64,000 nucleotides of DNA from Chrysogorgia sp. JL179-B06 (lineage: Eukaryota; Cnidaria; Anthozoa; Scleralcyonacea; Chrysogorgiidae). Under the pieces are notes generated by a model. The model worked only from the letters and a program-made list of their open reading frames with translations. It was not told the DNA's origin and made no database searches. The stretch covers positions 875,001-939,000 of the forward strand of contig JAYKKM010000224.1 in assembly GCA_035772405.1 (NCBI GenBank). Direction: 5' to 3'. The translations under genes and the position numbers were made by a program. This document shows, in pieces, positions 50,596 through 61,410 of the stretch. Positions within the stretch are counted from its first letter, which is position 1, and every line of letters begins with the position of its first letter.

Positions 50596-50764
50596 AGTAG
50601 TATAGCAAGTAGGGCTGCGAGCTTATTCGACCTCAACCGTGAATATAAATACCAAAACATCACCAAATTTGTCGAGTCGCGACTTGGCCAAATTTGGTGA
50701 TGTTTTGGTGTTTATATTCACAGTTGAGGTCGATTGAGCTCGCAGCCCTACTTGCTATACTACT
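50596..50764. repeat. Terminal palindrome, right end (169 bp)
   Basis: Same hairpin-forming structure as at 32199-32367, in the same orientation relative to the element end. The 17-nt centre is not flipped, so there is no sign of flip/flop isomers in this copy. Confidence 0.9.
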
Positions 50765-50770
50765 TCGATG
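50765..50770. other. Target-site duplication, right (TCGATG)
   Basis: Perfect copy of 32193-32198. Confidence 0.9.
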
Positions 50771-52080
50771 TTGAACTATTTACCTAATATCTCATCACAG
50801 GCATCAATTTGTCCTGTGAGGTGACAACAGTAGTTTTATATCACACGATGCCCGGAACTCGAACTTCATATGTAAAAACATTTATAAGCTAGGTGACGAT
50901 TGTTTGTTGTTTGGAGGAAAGGGCGTTTGTAGGTTTTTAGTAACTTTCTGAATATTAGGCACTTGTCCAAAAGTCGGAGTTTTCATTAATTGTAGAGGGC
51001 ATTTCAGTTTATAAATGATAGTATTGCATTGTTTTGGTTGTGTCATATTTTGAATAATAAATTTGTGTTAAGATTAATTGATGTTGTTGGTGTGTAGTGT
51101 TTATAAAAGCGGGCTAAAAGTGGCGGAGATAAGGCCCTGGGAACGAGGTAGACGAACGTTTGTTAAGGAGGCAAAGATATAATATTTAAGTTAATATCGT
51201 TAGTATATTAAAATGTAATAAGATAACGTTGCTAAAAACGAATGAACGATTTTACATGCGAGTTGATATGTAATTACCGCTTGACTGGACTGTTGTGCAG
51301 CGTTCTGTAAGAACAATATAAGTCGATATTGCTTTAAAGTTTCGTGTAACTTGACAAAGAAAGTTTAAGTAAGGTTTTTAGGTGGGGACAGCAGCTCTAC
51401 AAACCATCGTGTAGTTAATTGCATTATGAAAATCTCGATGGGAGATGAAACCTTTTCGATAGCCCAGGATTGCCGAAACGGTTGCATTTCATTGTAGTGG
51501 TGACGTAATAAGTTATAGATAAAATATGAGGCCGATTTCATGGACATTAAGAAGGAGGAGAAGTATAACGAGGCAATCGTGTATAACACGCAACGTGATA
51601 TAAGTTGACATTAATCCTTTAGCGTTTCAGGTGATTTTGTTTGATATGGCATATAAGATGTTACTATCGCAAGGGAAGTGGTGCGTAGAATTGTGCAAAA
51701 TTGCAAAAATAAGTGGTAGGCATATATTGCAGTGAAAGTAACATCAATATAGCTGTGGCTGTATACATCTGAAATAGAAGATAAATGTTATTGCAAACAA
51801 ATAATTTGATAATTGTGATAACAATGACGAGTTGGCCGCCTTGGCCCGTGTCATGAGTGACAGTGTCAGCATATTAAGCGTGGTGTGAGTGATCGTGATG
51901 GCAAGAAATCGCAGGTTACAATATCCTGTATAACACGCGGCGTGTTATAAGTTCCCAAGCGATTAAGCTGATTTATAAGTTCCCAAGCGTTTCAGCTGAT
52001 TTTGTTTATAGTTATGACAAGCGAGTCGTCATATAAGTTAATATTTCTTTAGCGTTTGATCAGGTGATTTTGTTTATAGT
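50771..52080. other. No gene recognised
   Basis: AT-rich sequence that leads into the 92-bp satellite. Motifs such as AGCGTTTCAGGTGATTTTGTTT (51630, 52000) recur and foreshadow the satellite. No coding frame of interest. Confidence 0.5.
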
Positions 52081-53779
52081 TATGACAAGCGACGTCATAT
52101 AATAAGTTGACTTCCTTGAGCGTTTGCAAGGTTTTTTTTAGAACGAGGCAATCGTGTATAAATCATCATGTATATATGACAAGCGACGTCATATAAATTC
52201 ATATTCCTTGAGCGATTGCAAGGTTTTTTTAGAACGAGGCAATCCTGTATAAATCATCATGTATATATGACAAGCGAAGTCATATAAATTGATATTCCTT
52301 GAGCGATTGCAAGTTTTTTTTAGAACGAGGCAATCGTGTATAAATCATCATGTATATATGACAAGCGACGTCATATAAATTCATATTCCTTGAGCGTTTA
52401 CAAGGTTTTTTTAGAACGAGGCAATCCTGTATAAATCATCATGTATATATGACAAGCGACGTCATATAAATTGATATTGATCCTTGAGCGATTGCAAGGT
52501 TTTTTGAGAACGAGGCAATCCTGTATAAATCATCATGTATATATGACAAGCGACGTCATATAAATTCATATTCCTTAAGCGTTTACAAGGTCTTTTTAGA
52601 ACGAGGCATCCTGTATAAATCATCATGTATATATGACAAGCGACGTCATATAAATTGATATTCCTTGAGCGATTGCAAGGTTTTTTTAGAACGAGGCAAT
52701 CCTGTATAAATCATCATGTATATATGACAAGCGACGTCATATAAATTCATATTCCTTGAGCGATTGCAAGGTTTTTTGAGAACGAGGCAATCCTGTATAA
52801 ATCATCATGTATATATGACAAGCGACGTCATATAAATTCATATTCCTTGAGCGTTTGCAAGGTTTTTTGAGAACGAGGCAATCCTGTATAAATCATCATG
52901 TATATATGACAAGCGACGTCATATACATTCATATTCCTTGAGCGATTGCAAGGTTTTTTGAAAACGAGGCAATCCTGTATAAATCATCATGTATATATGA
53001 CAAGCGACGTCATATAAATTCATATTCCTTGAGCGTTTGCAAGGTTTTTTTAGAACGAGACAATCCTGTATAAATCATCATGTATATATATGACAAGCGA
53101 CGTCATATAAATTCATATTCCTTGAGCATTTGCAAGGTTTTTTGAGAACAAGGCAATGCTGTATGACACGACGTGATATATAAATCATCATGTATATATG
53201 ACAAGCGACGTCATATAAATTCATATTCCTTTAGCTTTGCAAGGTTTTTTGAGAACGAGGCAATCACGTGTATAATACACGGCGCGAAAGAAGTTCATAT
53301 TCGTTTAACGTTTCAGGTGATTATGTTTATAGTTGTATGACTTCAGCGCTTGATTGAGGAACTGAGTTTTTTAAGAACGAGGCAATCATGTATCACATGC
53401 GACGTAAAAGAAATCGTGTATAAATCATCATGTATATATGACAATTAAGCGACGTCTGCATATAAATTCATATTCCTTGAGCGTTTGCAAGGTTTTTTGA
53501 GAACAAGGCAATGCTGTATAACACGACATGATATATAAATCATCATGTATATATGACAAGCGACGTCATATAAATTCATATTCCTTTAGCTTTGCAAGGT
53601 TTTTTGAGAACGAGGCAATCGTGTATATAATACACGACGCGATAGAAGTTCATATTCGTATGAGTATGAGTATGAGTATGATTTATTTTGAGTCGATCAC
53701 GCAGGATAAGGTTGCCCTATTTATCCGAGCCAGAGGCTCATGTTTTAAGCGCTCGACTATTCAGTTTATCACTCTTAGG

Positions 53780-53899
53780 TGAACGGAAAACCCAACTGAT
53801 AGGGATTCCGAGGGCCTACGATTTAAGGTCGTTTTCCGAGAAGACCCGAAAGTCTTACCATTTGCTGGTGTTATTGCAAAGGTAGCACCTTCTCCTCAA

Positions 53900-53933
<34 letters not shown>

Positions 53934-53960
53934 GGTTTGAACACGGGTCTCCCAGCTCAT
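53780..53960 (-). repeat. SINE-like segment, copy 1
   Basis: A GC-richer insert in the satellite. On the minus strand it has GTGTTCAAACCCTGGGTC, which resembles a tRNA-type B-box region, followed by a unique body. It is probably a SINE fragment; the family is not recognised. Confidence 0.35.
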
Positions 53961-55289
53961 AAACATGTGTGGTAACCATAGCGTTTCAGGTGATTATGTT
54001 TATAGTTATATGACTGACTTTAGCGCTTGATTGAGGAAAGTTTTTTAAGAACGAGGCAATCATGTATCACATGCTACGTAAAATAAGTTGTTATTGCTTT
54101 AACGTTTCAAGGTGATTGTTAATATGGTTTTAAAGTTATTAAGCTGTGTATTTTCGTTTATACCCATTGTAAATGAATTAGTATTTATAATCAGTATATA
54201 CGAGCAATCCTGTATAAATCATCATGTATATATGACAAGCGACGTCATATAAATTCATATTCCTTGAGCGATTGCAAGGTTTTTTGAGAACGAGGCAATC
54301 CTGTATAAATCATCATGTATATATGACAAGCGACGTCATATAAATTCATATTCCTTGAGCGTTTGCAAGGTTTTTTGAGAACGAGGCAATCCTGTATAAA
54401 TCATCATGTATATATGACAAGCGACGTCATATACATTCATATTCCTTGAGCGATTGCAAGGTTTTTTGAAAACGAGGCAATCCTGTATAAATCATCATGT
54501 ATATATGACAAGCGACGTCATATAAATTCATATTCCTTGAGCGTTTGCAAGGTTTTTTTAGAACGAGACAATCCTGTATAAATCATCATGTATATATATG
54601 ACAAGCGACGTCATATAAATTCATATTCCTTGAGCATTTGCAAGGTTTTTTGAGAACAAGGCAATGCTGTATGACACGACGTGATATATAAATCATCATG
54701 TATATATGACAAGCGACGTCATATAAATTCATATTCCTTTAGCTTTGCAAGGTTTTTTGAGAACGAGGCAATCACGTGTATAATACACGGCGCGAAAGAA
54801 GTTCATATTCGTTTAACGTTTCAGGTGATTATGTTTATAGTTGTATGACTTCAGCGCTTGATTGAGGAACTGAGTTTTTTAAGAACGAGGCAATCATGTA
54901 TCACATGCGACGTAAACGAAATCGTGTATAAATCATCATGTATATATGACAATTAAGCGACGTCTGCATATAAATTCATATTCCTTGAGCGTTTGCAAGG
55001 TTTTTTGAGAACAAGGCAATGCTGTATAACACGACATGATATATAAATCATCATGTATATATATGACAAGCGACGTCATATAAATTCATATTCCTTTAGC
55101 TTTGCAAGGTTTTTTGAGAACGAGGCAATCGTGTATATAATACACGACGCGATAGAAGTTCATATTCGTATGAGTATGAGTATGAGTATGATTTATTTTG
55201 AGTCGATCACGCAGGATAAGGTTGCCCTATTTATCCGAGCCAGAGGCTCATGTTTTAAGCGCTCGACTATTCAGTTTATCACTCTTAGG

Positions 55290-55409
55290 TGAACGGAAAA
55301 CCCAACTGATAGGGATTCCGAGGGCCTACGATTTAAGGTCGTTTTCCGAGAAGACCCGAAAGTCTTACCATTTGCTGGTGTTATTGCAAAGGTAGCACCT
55401 TCTCCTCAA

Positions 55410-55443
<34 letters not shown>

Positions 55444-55470
55444 GGTTTGAACACGGGTCTCCCAGCTCAT
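55290..55470 (-). repeat. SINE-like segment, copy 2
   Basis: Copy of 53780-53960 carried along by the 1510-bp duplication. Confidence 0.35.
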
Positions 55471-55715
55471 AAACATGTGTGGTAACCATAGCGTTTCAGG
55501 TGATTATGTTTATAGTTATATGACTGACTTTAGCGCTTGATTGAGGAAAGTTTTTTAAGAACGAGGCAATCATGTATCACATGCTACGTAAAATAAGTTG
55601 TTATTGCTTTAACGTTTCAAGGTGATTGTTAATATGGTTTTAAAGTTATTAAGCTGTGTATTTTCGTTTATACCCATTGTAAATGAATTAGTATTTATAA
55701 TCAGTATATACGAGC

Positions 55716-56175
55716 TTTACGAAGCGCACGGATCGTAAGTTGTTTAATTTTGTAAGGTTGTCATGTGCTCGCTCAGCTGGAGTTGATTGATGGTTGAACT
55801 GACGGATCGTAAATCAAGTATTTTCGATCCGTACGATCCGTACGATCCGTACGGATGGTAAGGTCATTTGGTGAGGTGCAATGTTCTAGCTCAGCTGGAC
55901 TTCATTCGTGAAGCGCAGGTTGCGCAGCATGACGCAATTAACCAAATGAAAATGTAGATTACGGATCGTAAATAACGTTTACCATCCGTATACGATCCGT
56001 ATGACTCACGAAACGAGAATGTAGATTACGGATCGTAAATACCGTTTACGATCCGTATGAATCCATGAGCGAAGTCACGAAACGAAAATATAGATTACGG
56101 ATGGTAAATAACCTTTACGATCCGTATGAATGCGACAGTATTGGACATGTATGGATGAGTCACAAGGGGTGGTGA
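55716..56175. repeat. Palindromic TACGGATCGTAA repeats
   Basis: Several copies of TTACGATCCGTA / TACGGATCGTAA in both orientations, including the triple GATCCGTACGATCCGTACGA at 55829-55848. The motif matches the GATCCGTACG core of the 155-bp satellite at 27140-29600, so both edges of the 27.1-56.2 kb block share related repeats. Confidence 0.7.
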
Positions 56176-56179
56176 AATG

Positions 56180-56660
56180 TGTGTACATTGAATTATTAGT
56201 CGCCGAATTTATGAAAGTAGTCCGTGTTTTGGAATCGTGTAAGTTAGTGCGTGGAAAAAACATTAGCAGATTTGGGTATTAATTACATCATGGTTGTGTA
56301 GTCGACGAAATATTGAGTTGCTTACGAGTGTAGCTGACCTTAAAGAGGGTAAAACGAAGCAGAAATTCGCATCCATACATGTCCAATACTGTCGCATTCA
56401 TACGGATCGTAAAGGTTATTAATCCTACCCATCCACCAAGACCTTTTGTGGACACTCTTTGGTTGTGTAAATTTAGTGTCACTATAACTCTGAGTATACC
56501 CCCATTCGATTTCACCACACTTTGGACACACATACCCACCACACATACTTTTAACTTTACTTTGCCTACAATCATGACAATACCATATCACTCGGGTCCT
56601 CAAATCGCGGTCACACACACCATTAGCAATCTCATAAATCGTGTACCCATAATTAGTAAC
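56180..56660. pseudogene. Zinc-ribbon gene, split and partly inverted
   Basis: The N-terminal half (CGGYVCPKCG ribbon to KRSWWMGR) is on the minus strand at 56418-56660. The middle part (FMKVVRVLE, CKLVRGKNISRFGY, ADLKEGKTK) is on the plus strand at 56184-56365. Inverted copies of a 46-bp sequence, at 56112-56157 and 56370-56415, flank the middle part and probably mediated its inversion. The C-terminus is at 27060-27135. Confidence 0.75.
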
Positions 56661-56729
56661 TGCATGCTTTCATAATTTTTTCGTCACAGTACTAAAGTCA
56701 CTAAAAAATGTGTGAACTGTGATTACCCC

Positions 56730-57050
56730 AACAAACAACAATTGGTATTCCTTCATCTCCGCACTTTCACGGTAGTAATCCGCGAGTTTTTGGTTCTCGA
56801 GTGAACGTTCTTCCGTTGTACTCCACTGTTAGTACTTTGCGTAGTTCATCTAATGCGTGGTTTGTGTCGTTAATGTCTGCATTAGCGTCTGACAACTTTT
56901 GTCTAAGTCGCTGTATCTTGTCATGCTTAGCGACCTCGTTTTCCTGCCGGCCAATTGTTCTAAAGCATGGTTGTGTTGCTTTGAAAACACAAAACCAGCG
57001 CCTGCGAAAGCCACTGCATTGAATAGTCCACCAACCACAAGACTCACCAT
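56730..57050 (-). pseudogene. Coiled-coil membrane protein, decayed
   Basis: Matches the gene at 37576-37995: it starts MVSLVVGGLFNAVAFAGAGF and keeps HNHALEQLA, but has a deletion near the coiled coil and frameshifts. Confidence 0.75.
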
Positions 57051-57073
57051 TAACTTACGCTTATTTAAATGGG

Positions 57074-57262
57074 TCAGTCGGAATTATTTTCTGTGACTGC
57101 GAGTATAACTAACAATGTCCCTGCCTTCATAGTCTCTGTTCCCACCAACGGTTCTTTCAAAACCTTTCTACTCACCATACTAACAGTCACAGCTCCAACC
57201 GTTACCAACAGCGCTTCGTAAAGCTCATTCATAAGTTCTTTTCTACTTGGTTCAACAGTCAT
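57074..57262 (-). pseudogene. 78-residue membrane protein, decayed
   Basis: Matches the gene at 38000-38236 at its N-terminus (SRKELMNELYEALLVTVGAV). The second membrane segment survives partly before a frameshift near 57105. Confidence 0.7.
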
Positions 57263-57289
57263 TTATAATCATACACACATTTTATTGTA

Positions 57290-58096
57290 AGTGTCTAATG
57301 TTTTTCCTGCGGCGTGTGGAATAACAACGTGTGACGGTTCGACGTATGGTACTCGACTTTCTTTACGTGTTGCATGTGTACCATAACGTGATACCACTTA
57401 ACACAACACCTACGATACCAATGACATAGCCATAATTAATGTCATACGCTATTGGTTCTTCACGCTCGAGTCGTCCACGCCAGGGGTGGCGCCAGGAATT
57501 CCCCGACGGAGGGGCTAAGGTCCCCGACAGGGGGGCTAACAGGTAGTGGTAATTTTTCCGGGGGGGTCGGGGGCATGCTCCCCCGGGAAATTATTGATTT
57601 TCTAAGCCTCTGAAAAGCTATTTCCTGCATTTTTTTCTAACAAAAAAATTAAAATAAAGTGAAAATCATGATTTTATATTCCGTTTTTCCTTACTGTATA
57701 CGAAACTAACTCTAACAATAATATTCACGCAAAAACTAGATGACAATGAGCGCCGAAACAACACAGAGGTGATAGATTTGTGGTTTAGCGAAATGTTTGT
57801 TACTGTTTTAAAAACTTTTACGATTCTAAGAAAACAAAACACGAACTTTTTTCTTATTTTCTTCTGGCTCGTTCCCCGACGAATTGTTAATTTTTCCCCG
57901 ACAGGGGGGCTAAGGTTCCCCGACGAGGGGGCTGTAGCCCCCCCTGCCCCCCCTCTGGCGCCACCCCTACGCATCTTACGTTCGCGGCTTTTGAAATCTC
58001 TGCTAACCTTTTACCAGCAGCGACTCTTTTTGGGTCCTTCACCTTAACACTTTTTAGATCAGCTGTGATTTTAACTGATTGAGGACCTTCAGCCAT
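57290..58096 (-). pseudogene. KDPKRVAAGK membrane protein, split by a transposon
   Basis: The N-terminal part (57970-58096, with KVKDPKRVAAGKRLAEISKA) and the membrane span (about 57360-57475, YGYVIGIVGVVLSGI) match the gene at 38260-38607. The element at 57482-57968 lies between them. Confidence 0.75.
57482..57968. mobile_element. hAT-like MITE with CCCCGAC repeats
   Basis: Terminal repeat AGGGGTGGCGCCAG in both orientations. Subterminal repeats of the type CCCCGACAGGGGGGCTAA lie near both ends. The flanks share ACGC, but I could not confirm an 8-bp duplication. The AT-rich core has no gene. Confidence 0.7.
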
Positions 58097-58124
58097 TTAA
58101 TACACTATCACATGTTATCTTAGT

Positions 58125-58205
58125 TAATCTTACTCACAGATATCTCACAGATATCTCACACTTGACCTTATAGACACCTCACAGTTATCTCTCACAGTGT
58201 CCTAG
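58125..58205. promoter_or_regulatory. Old divergent promoter with CTCACAG repeats
   Basis: Several TCACAG motifs, as in the intact element at 38632-38693, upstream of the decayed KDPKRVAAGK gene. Confidence 0.4.
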
Positions 58206-58216
58206 CGAGGCGCACT

Positions 58217-58422
58217 CATAGGCGTACGGGCACAAATTTATAGGGAGGGCGGCGAACTTTTTGCCCGACTGAAACGGAAGTTCCTTATTTTCATCCTATA
58301 TTTTTATTTCCCCCCATACATTCTTCGCCCGACTTAGGTTGAAAATTTGCCCGACTTAGCAACATTTCCATTCATCTGGGGGGGCAGCTGCCCCCCTCGC
58401 CCCCCCGCCTCGTACGCCTATG
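58217..58422. mobile_element. MITE (206 bp) with CATAGGCGTACG termini
   Basis: Terminal repeat CATAGGCGTACG / CGTACGCCTATG, flanked by a perfect 8-bp duplication GGCGCACT (58209-58216 and 58423-58430). The 8-bp duplication points to the hAT class. The interior is rich in GCCCGACT and runs of G or C. Confidence 0.85.
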
Positions 58423-58458
58423 GGCGCACTTAAAAAAACATTTTCCCAAGGTATGTAT

Positions 58459-59037
58459 AATGGCACACATGCAGGATTCCCTCAGAAATTGCTATTAAAT
58501 CTCAAGAGTTAAACATTGTCTCTGTGTGTGCTCCACAAGACGCCTCTGGACCTGACACCCTAGAACTATACTCACCAGTTTTCGCGTTTCGTGACCATAG
58601 CGTTCCAGAATCACAACAACTTTTCAAGCTGTGGAACTTCACGATGCTTGGGTGAAACTTGAACGCCATAGAGCTACTACCTTAACTAATTAGTTATTTG
58701 ATATTATCCCAATGGGGAGTTACTTACCATACAAATGCATTGCGTTCGACGTGGGCTCTAAATACTTGAGTAACCCTTGCAGATCCTCCGCTACATTACT
58801 CGGTAACTACCTTGTTGTGTTCTTCATGAGCCTTATAATGGCGACCTGCAGAAGAGTTTTAAAAAGTGGTTAAAACTTGCTGAAAAATGTGATGTTAATA
58901 TTTGTAGGCAATGTCACACAATACTTAGTACAAACCGCAGCTCATATGGTCATGTGGTCTCAACTGAAGAGAGAATGATTGGTGATGTGACTTATGAGTG
59001 TTATCCATGTGGTGTGGCCAGCAACGACCCAAGATAG
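58459..59037 (+). pseudogene. Unidentified Cys-rich gene remnant
   Basis: Absent from the intact Maverick. Open plus-strand stretches with normal-looking composition: 58480-58652 (IVSVCAPQDASGPDTLELYS and on) and, after breaks, 58835-59037, which ends with CDVNICRQCHTIL and YECYPCGVASN. The Cys-x2-Cys pairs suggest a zinc-binding protein. I do not recognise it. It may be a captured host gene or part of another mobile element. Confidence 0.35.
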
Positions 59038-59148
59038 GAGACATGAAAACTTGTGTTCCCATTTCAGAAACTTAGAGCTCCGCCAACAAATCAACCGCGG
59101 GGAATGCTAATCCAAACGCACCACTAAAAATCTCTCAACTATAACAAC

Positions 59149-59722
59149 GTGACAGAAAAAGTTGGTAAACTTGAAATCATCATTGGTCCCATGTTTGCGG
59201 GTAAGACAACAGAAATGCTCCGTAGACTAATCACGTTAAGCAAGTCAGGGCTCAAAGTGATGTATATGAACAACGCGGGTGACACCCGGCCGACGAACGG
59301 ACAACACATTTTCCACACACCGTCGAAGTATTGTCGTTGGATCAGACCGTTTACCTGCCAAAGTAATCACTGACCTTCCAATGTCCTCTGAATTGGCACA
59401 TTATGACGCTGTTGGTATTGACGAATTCCATTGGTACCCTGACTTGTCACTTATTCGCCAGTACGTCAAAGCCGGCGTATGCAGTGTCATCATTTGTTGT
59501 CTGCGGGCGTCAGAGCACCTAGAAAGACTTGGTGACCTTCATACATTATTTCCAGTGGCAGACGATATTACCTTTCTTAAAGCATGGTGTACCGATTGTC
59601 GTGCCTCTGACGGAACAACCGTTGAAGCACCATTCAATTGGAGATATAACCCAGGGCCATCACTCGTCGGTGGTGCTGAACAATACAAAGCGGTGTATAG
59701 GCGTCACCACCCTAACACATGA
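59149..59722 (+). pseudogene. Thymidine kinase, decayed
   Basis: Matches the kinase at 38789-39364 throughout, with GPMFAGKTTE, the IDE motif (IDEFHWY) and GGAEQYKAV retained. The ATG has become GTG, a frameshift lies near 59300, and the second Cys of the final zinc pair is replaced. Same place and strand as in the intact element. Confidence 0.88.
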
Positions 59723-59779
59723 AATTAGTTGCGACCACGATGTATCCACATATTGTGGTTGTTTAACGTCGTCATGCTT

Positions 59780-60666
59780 CTAAATTTACGAACACACCAG
59801 GGATATTTAAACCTGACGTCAAAGAAATACTTCGTTATCAACAACGTTAGATACGGTGAAGGCTAAAGGGGATGACTCAAAAGGACCTTTACATTTTTTA
59901 GAACTACTAATCCTAACCCTAATCTCAATCTTAATCCTAACCCCAACCATAACCTTGATCCTAACCTTGATCCTAACCTTGATCCTAACCTTAAACCTAG
60001 CCATAACCGTAGCTATCCATAACCTAACGAAAAATAAAAAACAGAAAAAAACAGAAAGGTCCTTTTGAGTCATCCCTTTTAGCCTTCCCCGTTAGATACC
60101 CAGCAAGTTTGTACCCTGCCTGTACCATGCACCCGGGTTCTTAAACTCAATCGCAAGTTCATTGTGCCGTTGGTGTGCGTTGGCGATAATCAAGTCAGGT
60201 GTACCACGTTGGTAACCCTTTTTCCGACTTGATATCCTTTTACTTGCAGTGTCTTGATTCTCACCACAAACAGCTATTAAAATAGCTTCTGGGTAGTACT
60301 TTCTAACGTAGTCAACAACCTTTGAGTGAAGGTCGAACTCGGTGACTATTTTAAATTGATTGTCGTAACGGACGGTATTCACCAGTCTTTCCAATACTTT
60401 GTAAAACGTCGTTAAAGACGTACCCAATGTCTAAAGCGTTTTGCACTTGGTAGCTTACTTGAGAACACCAACGAATATACCCCTGGTTCGTTGATAAATA
60501 CAGTCTGTTTGTCAATTTGTAAGGGGGGCTGTGAATCACCGCCCCTCATTTTAAGGTCGTGATCAACGTGAACGCGAACAGCGTCCTTTGGTCGAGCATA
60601 TCCAAGCGCCTGAGCGACGTCTTTACCCCTAAACCACACGCTACCAACCACGATTGATCGTCATTA
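59780..60666 (-). pseudogene. BRO-N / VRR-NUC gene, decayed
   Basis: BRO-N at 60412-60660 (WFRGKDVAQALGYARPKDAV), nuclease at 60100-60400 (KKGYQRGTPDLIIAN and IEFKNPG), joined by a frameshift near 60420. The C-terminal end is separated by the MITE at 59855-60090. Confidence 0.8.
59855..60090. mobile_element. Mutator-like MITE (236 bp) with telomere-like core
   Basis: A ~36-bp inverted terminal repeat (GGTGAAGGCTAAAGGGGATG and its mirror) is flanked by a perfect 9-bp duplication GTTAGATAC (59846-59854 and 60091-60099). The core is a CCTAACC(T/C)TGAT-type tandem repeat, like the MITE at 4411-4801. Confidence 0.85.
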
Positions 60667-60789
60667 CATCGTGCGACTCAAAGTTGAACACACCTTGGTT
60701 GTCATTATACTATATGTCTTTAAATATTCTTTGGTCACCAAGTCAGAAATGTTAGACTCTCACACTCGAGAACCAATATGGCTTGTAGT

Positions 60790-60875
60790 CCACGTTCACT
60801 CTTTTCATTCTACTTTTAGCACGACGCCTTCTGAAAAAGTCTCTCACGTTACGGACGTGACGTAACCAGCCCTTT
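60790..60875 (-). pseudogene. Basic micro-protein, old copy
   Basis: Encodes GWLRHVRNVRDFFRRRR, matching the micro-protein at 40399-40539. The ATG is replaced, but the frame is open. Shared protein sequence supports both as copies of a real gene. Confidence 0.6.
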
Positions 60876-61088
60876 AACAGTGTCTTCTGGGTTAGTCACG
60901 TTTGACCTCAGTGGTTCCATAGGTAACGTGATAATCTCACCGTAAGAACGTTTTGACCTACAGCCAACTTCAGCGTGAAGTTCAAGGCTTATGTCACCAC
61001 GACCAAATGATCCACCAATCTTAAACATATGGTCACACGTTTTGTTAATTTTGTAAGGTGTAGGTTCCTTTGATACACACTTCCCCAT
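60849..61088 (-). CDS. Putative N-myristoylated protein, old copy (intact)
   Basis: A 79-residue intact frame starting MGKCVS with FKIGGSFGRGDISLELHAE, matching the gene at 40546-40755. It is the only uninterrupted gene in the decayed element; since its neighbours are broken, expression is doubtful. Confidence 0.6.
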   Translation of the reverse strand: MGKCVSKEPTPYKINKTCDHMFKIGGSFGRGDISLELHAEVGCRSKRSYGEIITLPMEPLRSNVTNPEDTVKGLVTSRP

Positions 61089-61089
61089 C

Positions 61090-61405
61090 TTACTTTATAT
61101 TGCATTCCTTCATCATTTTCTCACCCATAAGTATTATGTCTCGGTTTGTCATGTTTTGTACCGACCCGCAACGACACGGATACCATAAAGTTCTATCAAA
61201 GACGCCCGGGTACGCGTAAGGTGCGAGTGGTACTCTCGGTCGAGAATCTTTTTGTAGTTACTCACAAAGTCTGAGTCAGTTGACTTTATGTTATTTACTC
61301 TAACGTGTGAATTATTCATTTGCCAATGTATTGATACCATATGAATTTTGGTAATGTCAATGTTATTTGGAATCGTAAACACGTTCTCCATGGGTGGGTT
61401 GCTAC
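61090..61405 (-). pseudogene. Fibre-like gene, C-terminal remnant
   Basis: Matches the last ~110 residues of the gene at 40756-41706 (HMVSIHWQMNNSHVRVNN, SLIELYGIRVV), with a frameshift near 61200. The homology ends near 61405. Confidence 0.75.
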
Positions 61406-61410
61406 CTAGT

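Larger units (their letters stand above)
32199..50764. mobile_element. Maverick/Polinton element, 18,566 bp, nearly complete
   Basis: The element begins AGTAGTATAG and ends CTATACTACT, matching the 5'-AG...CT-3' ends of Polintons, and is flanked by a perfect 6-bp duplication. The inverted repeats are ~1.14 kb and highly similar, so insertion is fairly recent. It encodes PolB, integrase, packaging ATPase, major and minor capsid proteins and about a dozen accessory proteins. Genes run outward from about 43195: left genes on minus (except thymidine kinase), right genes on plus. No clear adenain-like protease is recognisable. PolB has two single-base frameshifts, so the copy may no longer be autonomous. 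Confidence 0.93.
49607..50764 (-). repeat. Right terminal inverted repeat
   Basis: Mirrors 32199-33336. The inner edge lies within the gene at 49370-49879. The outer 660 bp include the two palindromes and are almost identical to the left copy. Confidence 0.9.
52080..55715. repeat. 92-bp satellite with a 1510-bp duplication
   Basis: Tandem ~92-bp units contain GACAAGCGACGTCATATAAA, ATATTCCTTGAGCG, GCAAGGTTTTTT, GAACGAGGCAATC and AAATCATCATGTATATATG. In addition, 52694-54203 and 54204-55713 are near-identical copies of a 1510-bp segment (for example 53641 and 55151 start the same sequence), a recent segmental duplication. Confidence 0.9.
56180..61410. mobile_element. Right fragment of the old Maverick/Polinton
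   Basis: Collinear with 37080-41100 of the intact element: zinc-ribbon gene, three membrane-protein genes, thymidine kinase, BRO-type gene, micro-protein, myristoylated protein and the end of the fibre gene. All but the small proteins are broken. Three MITE-like elements and an unrelated ~600-bp stretch are inserted. The right edge is truncated inside the fibre gene near 61410. With 23100-27135 it forms one old element cut in two. Confidence 0.8.

Noticed and set aside
53528..55395. Plus-strand frames of 65-84 residues, present twice
   Set aside because: They follow the satellite and SINE-like insert and are duplicated with the 1510-bp segment.
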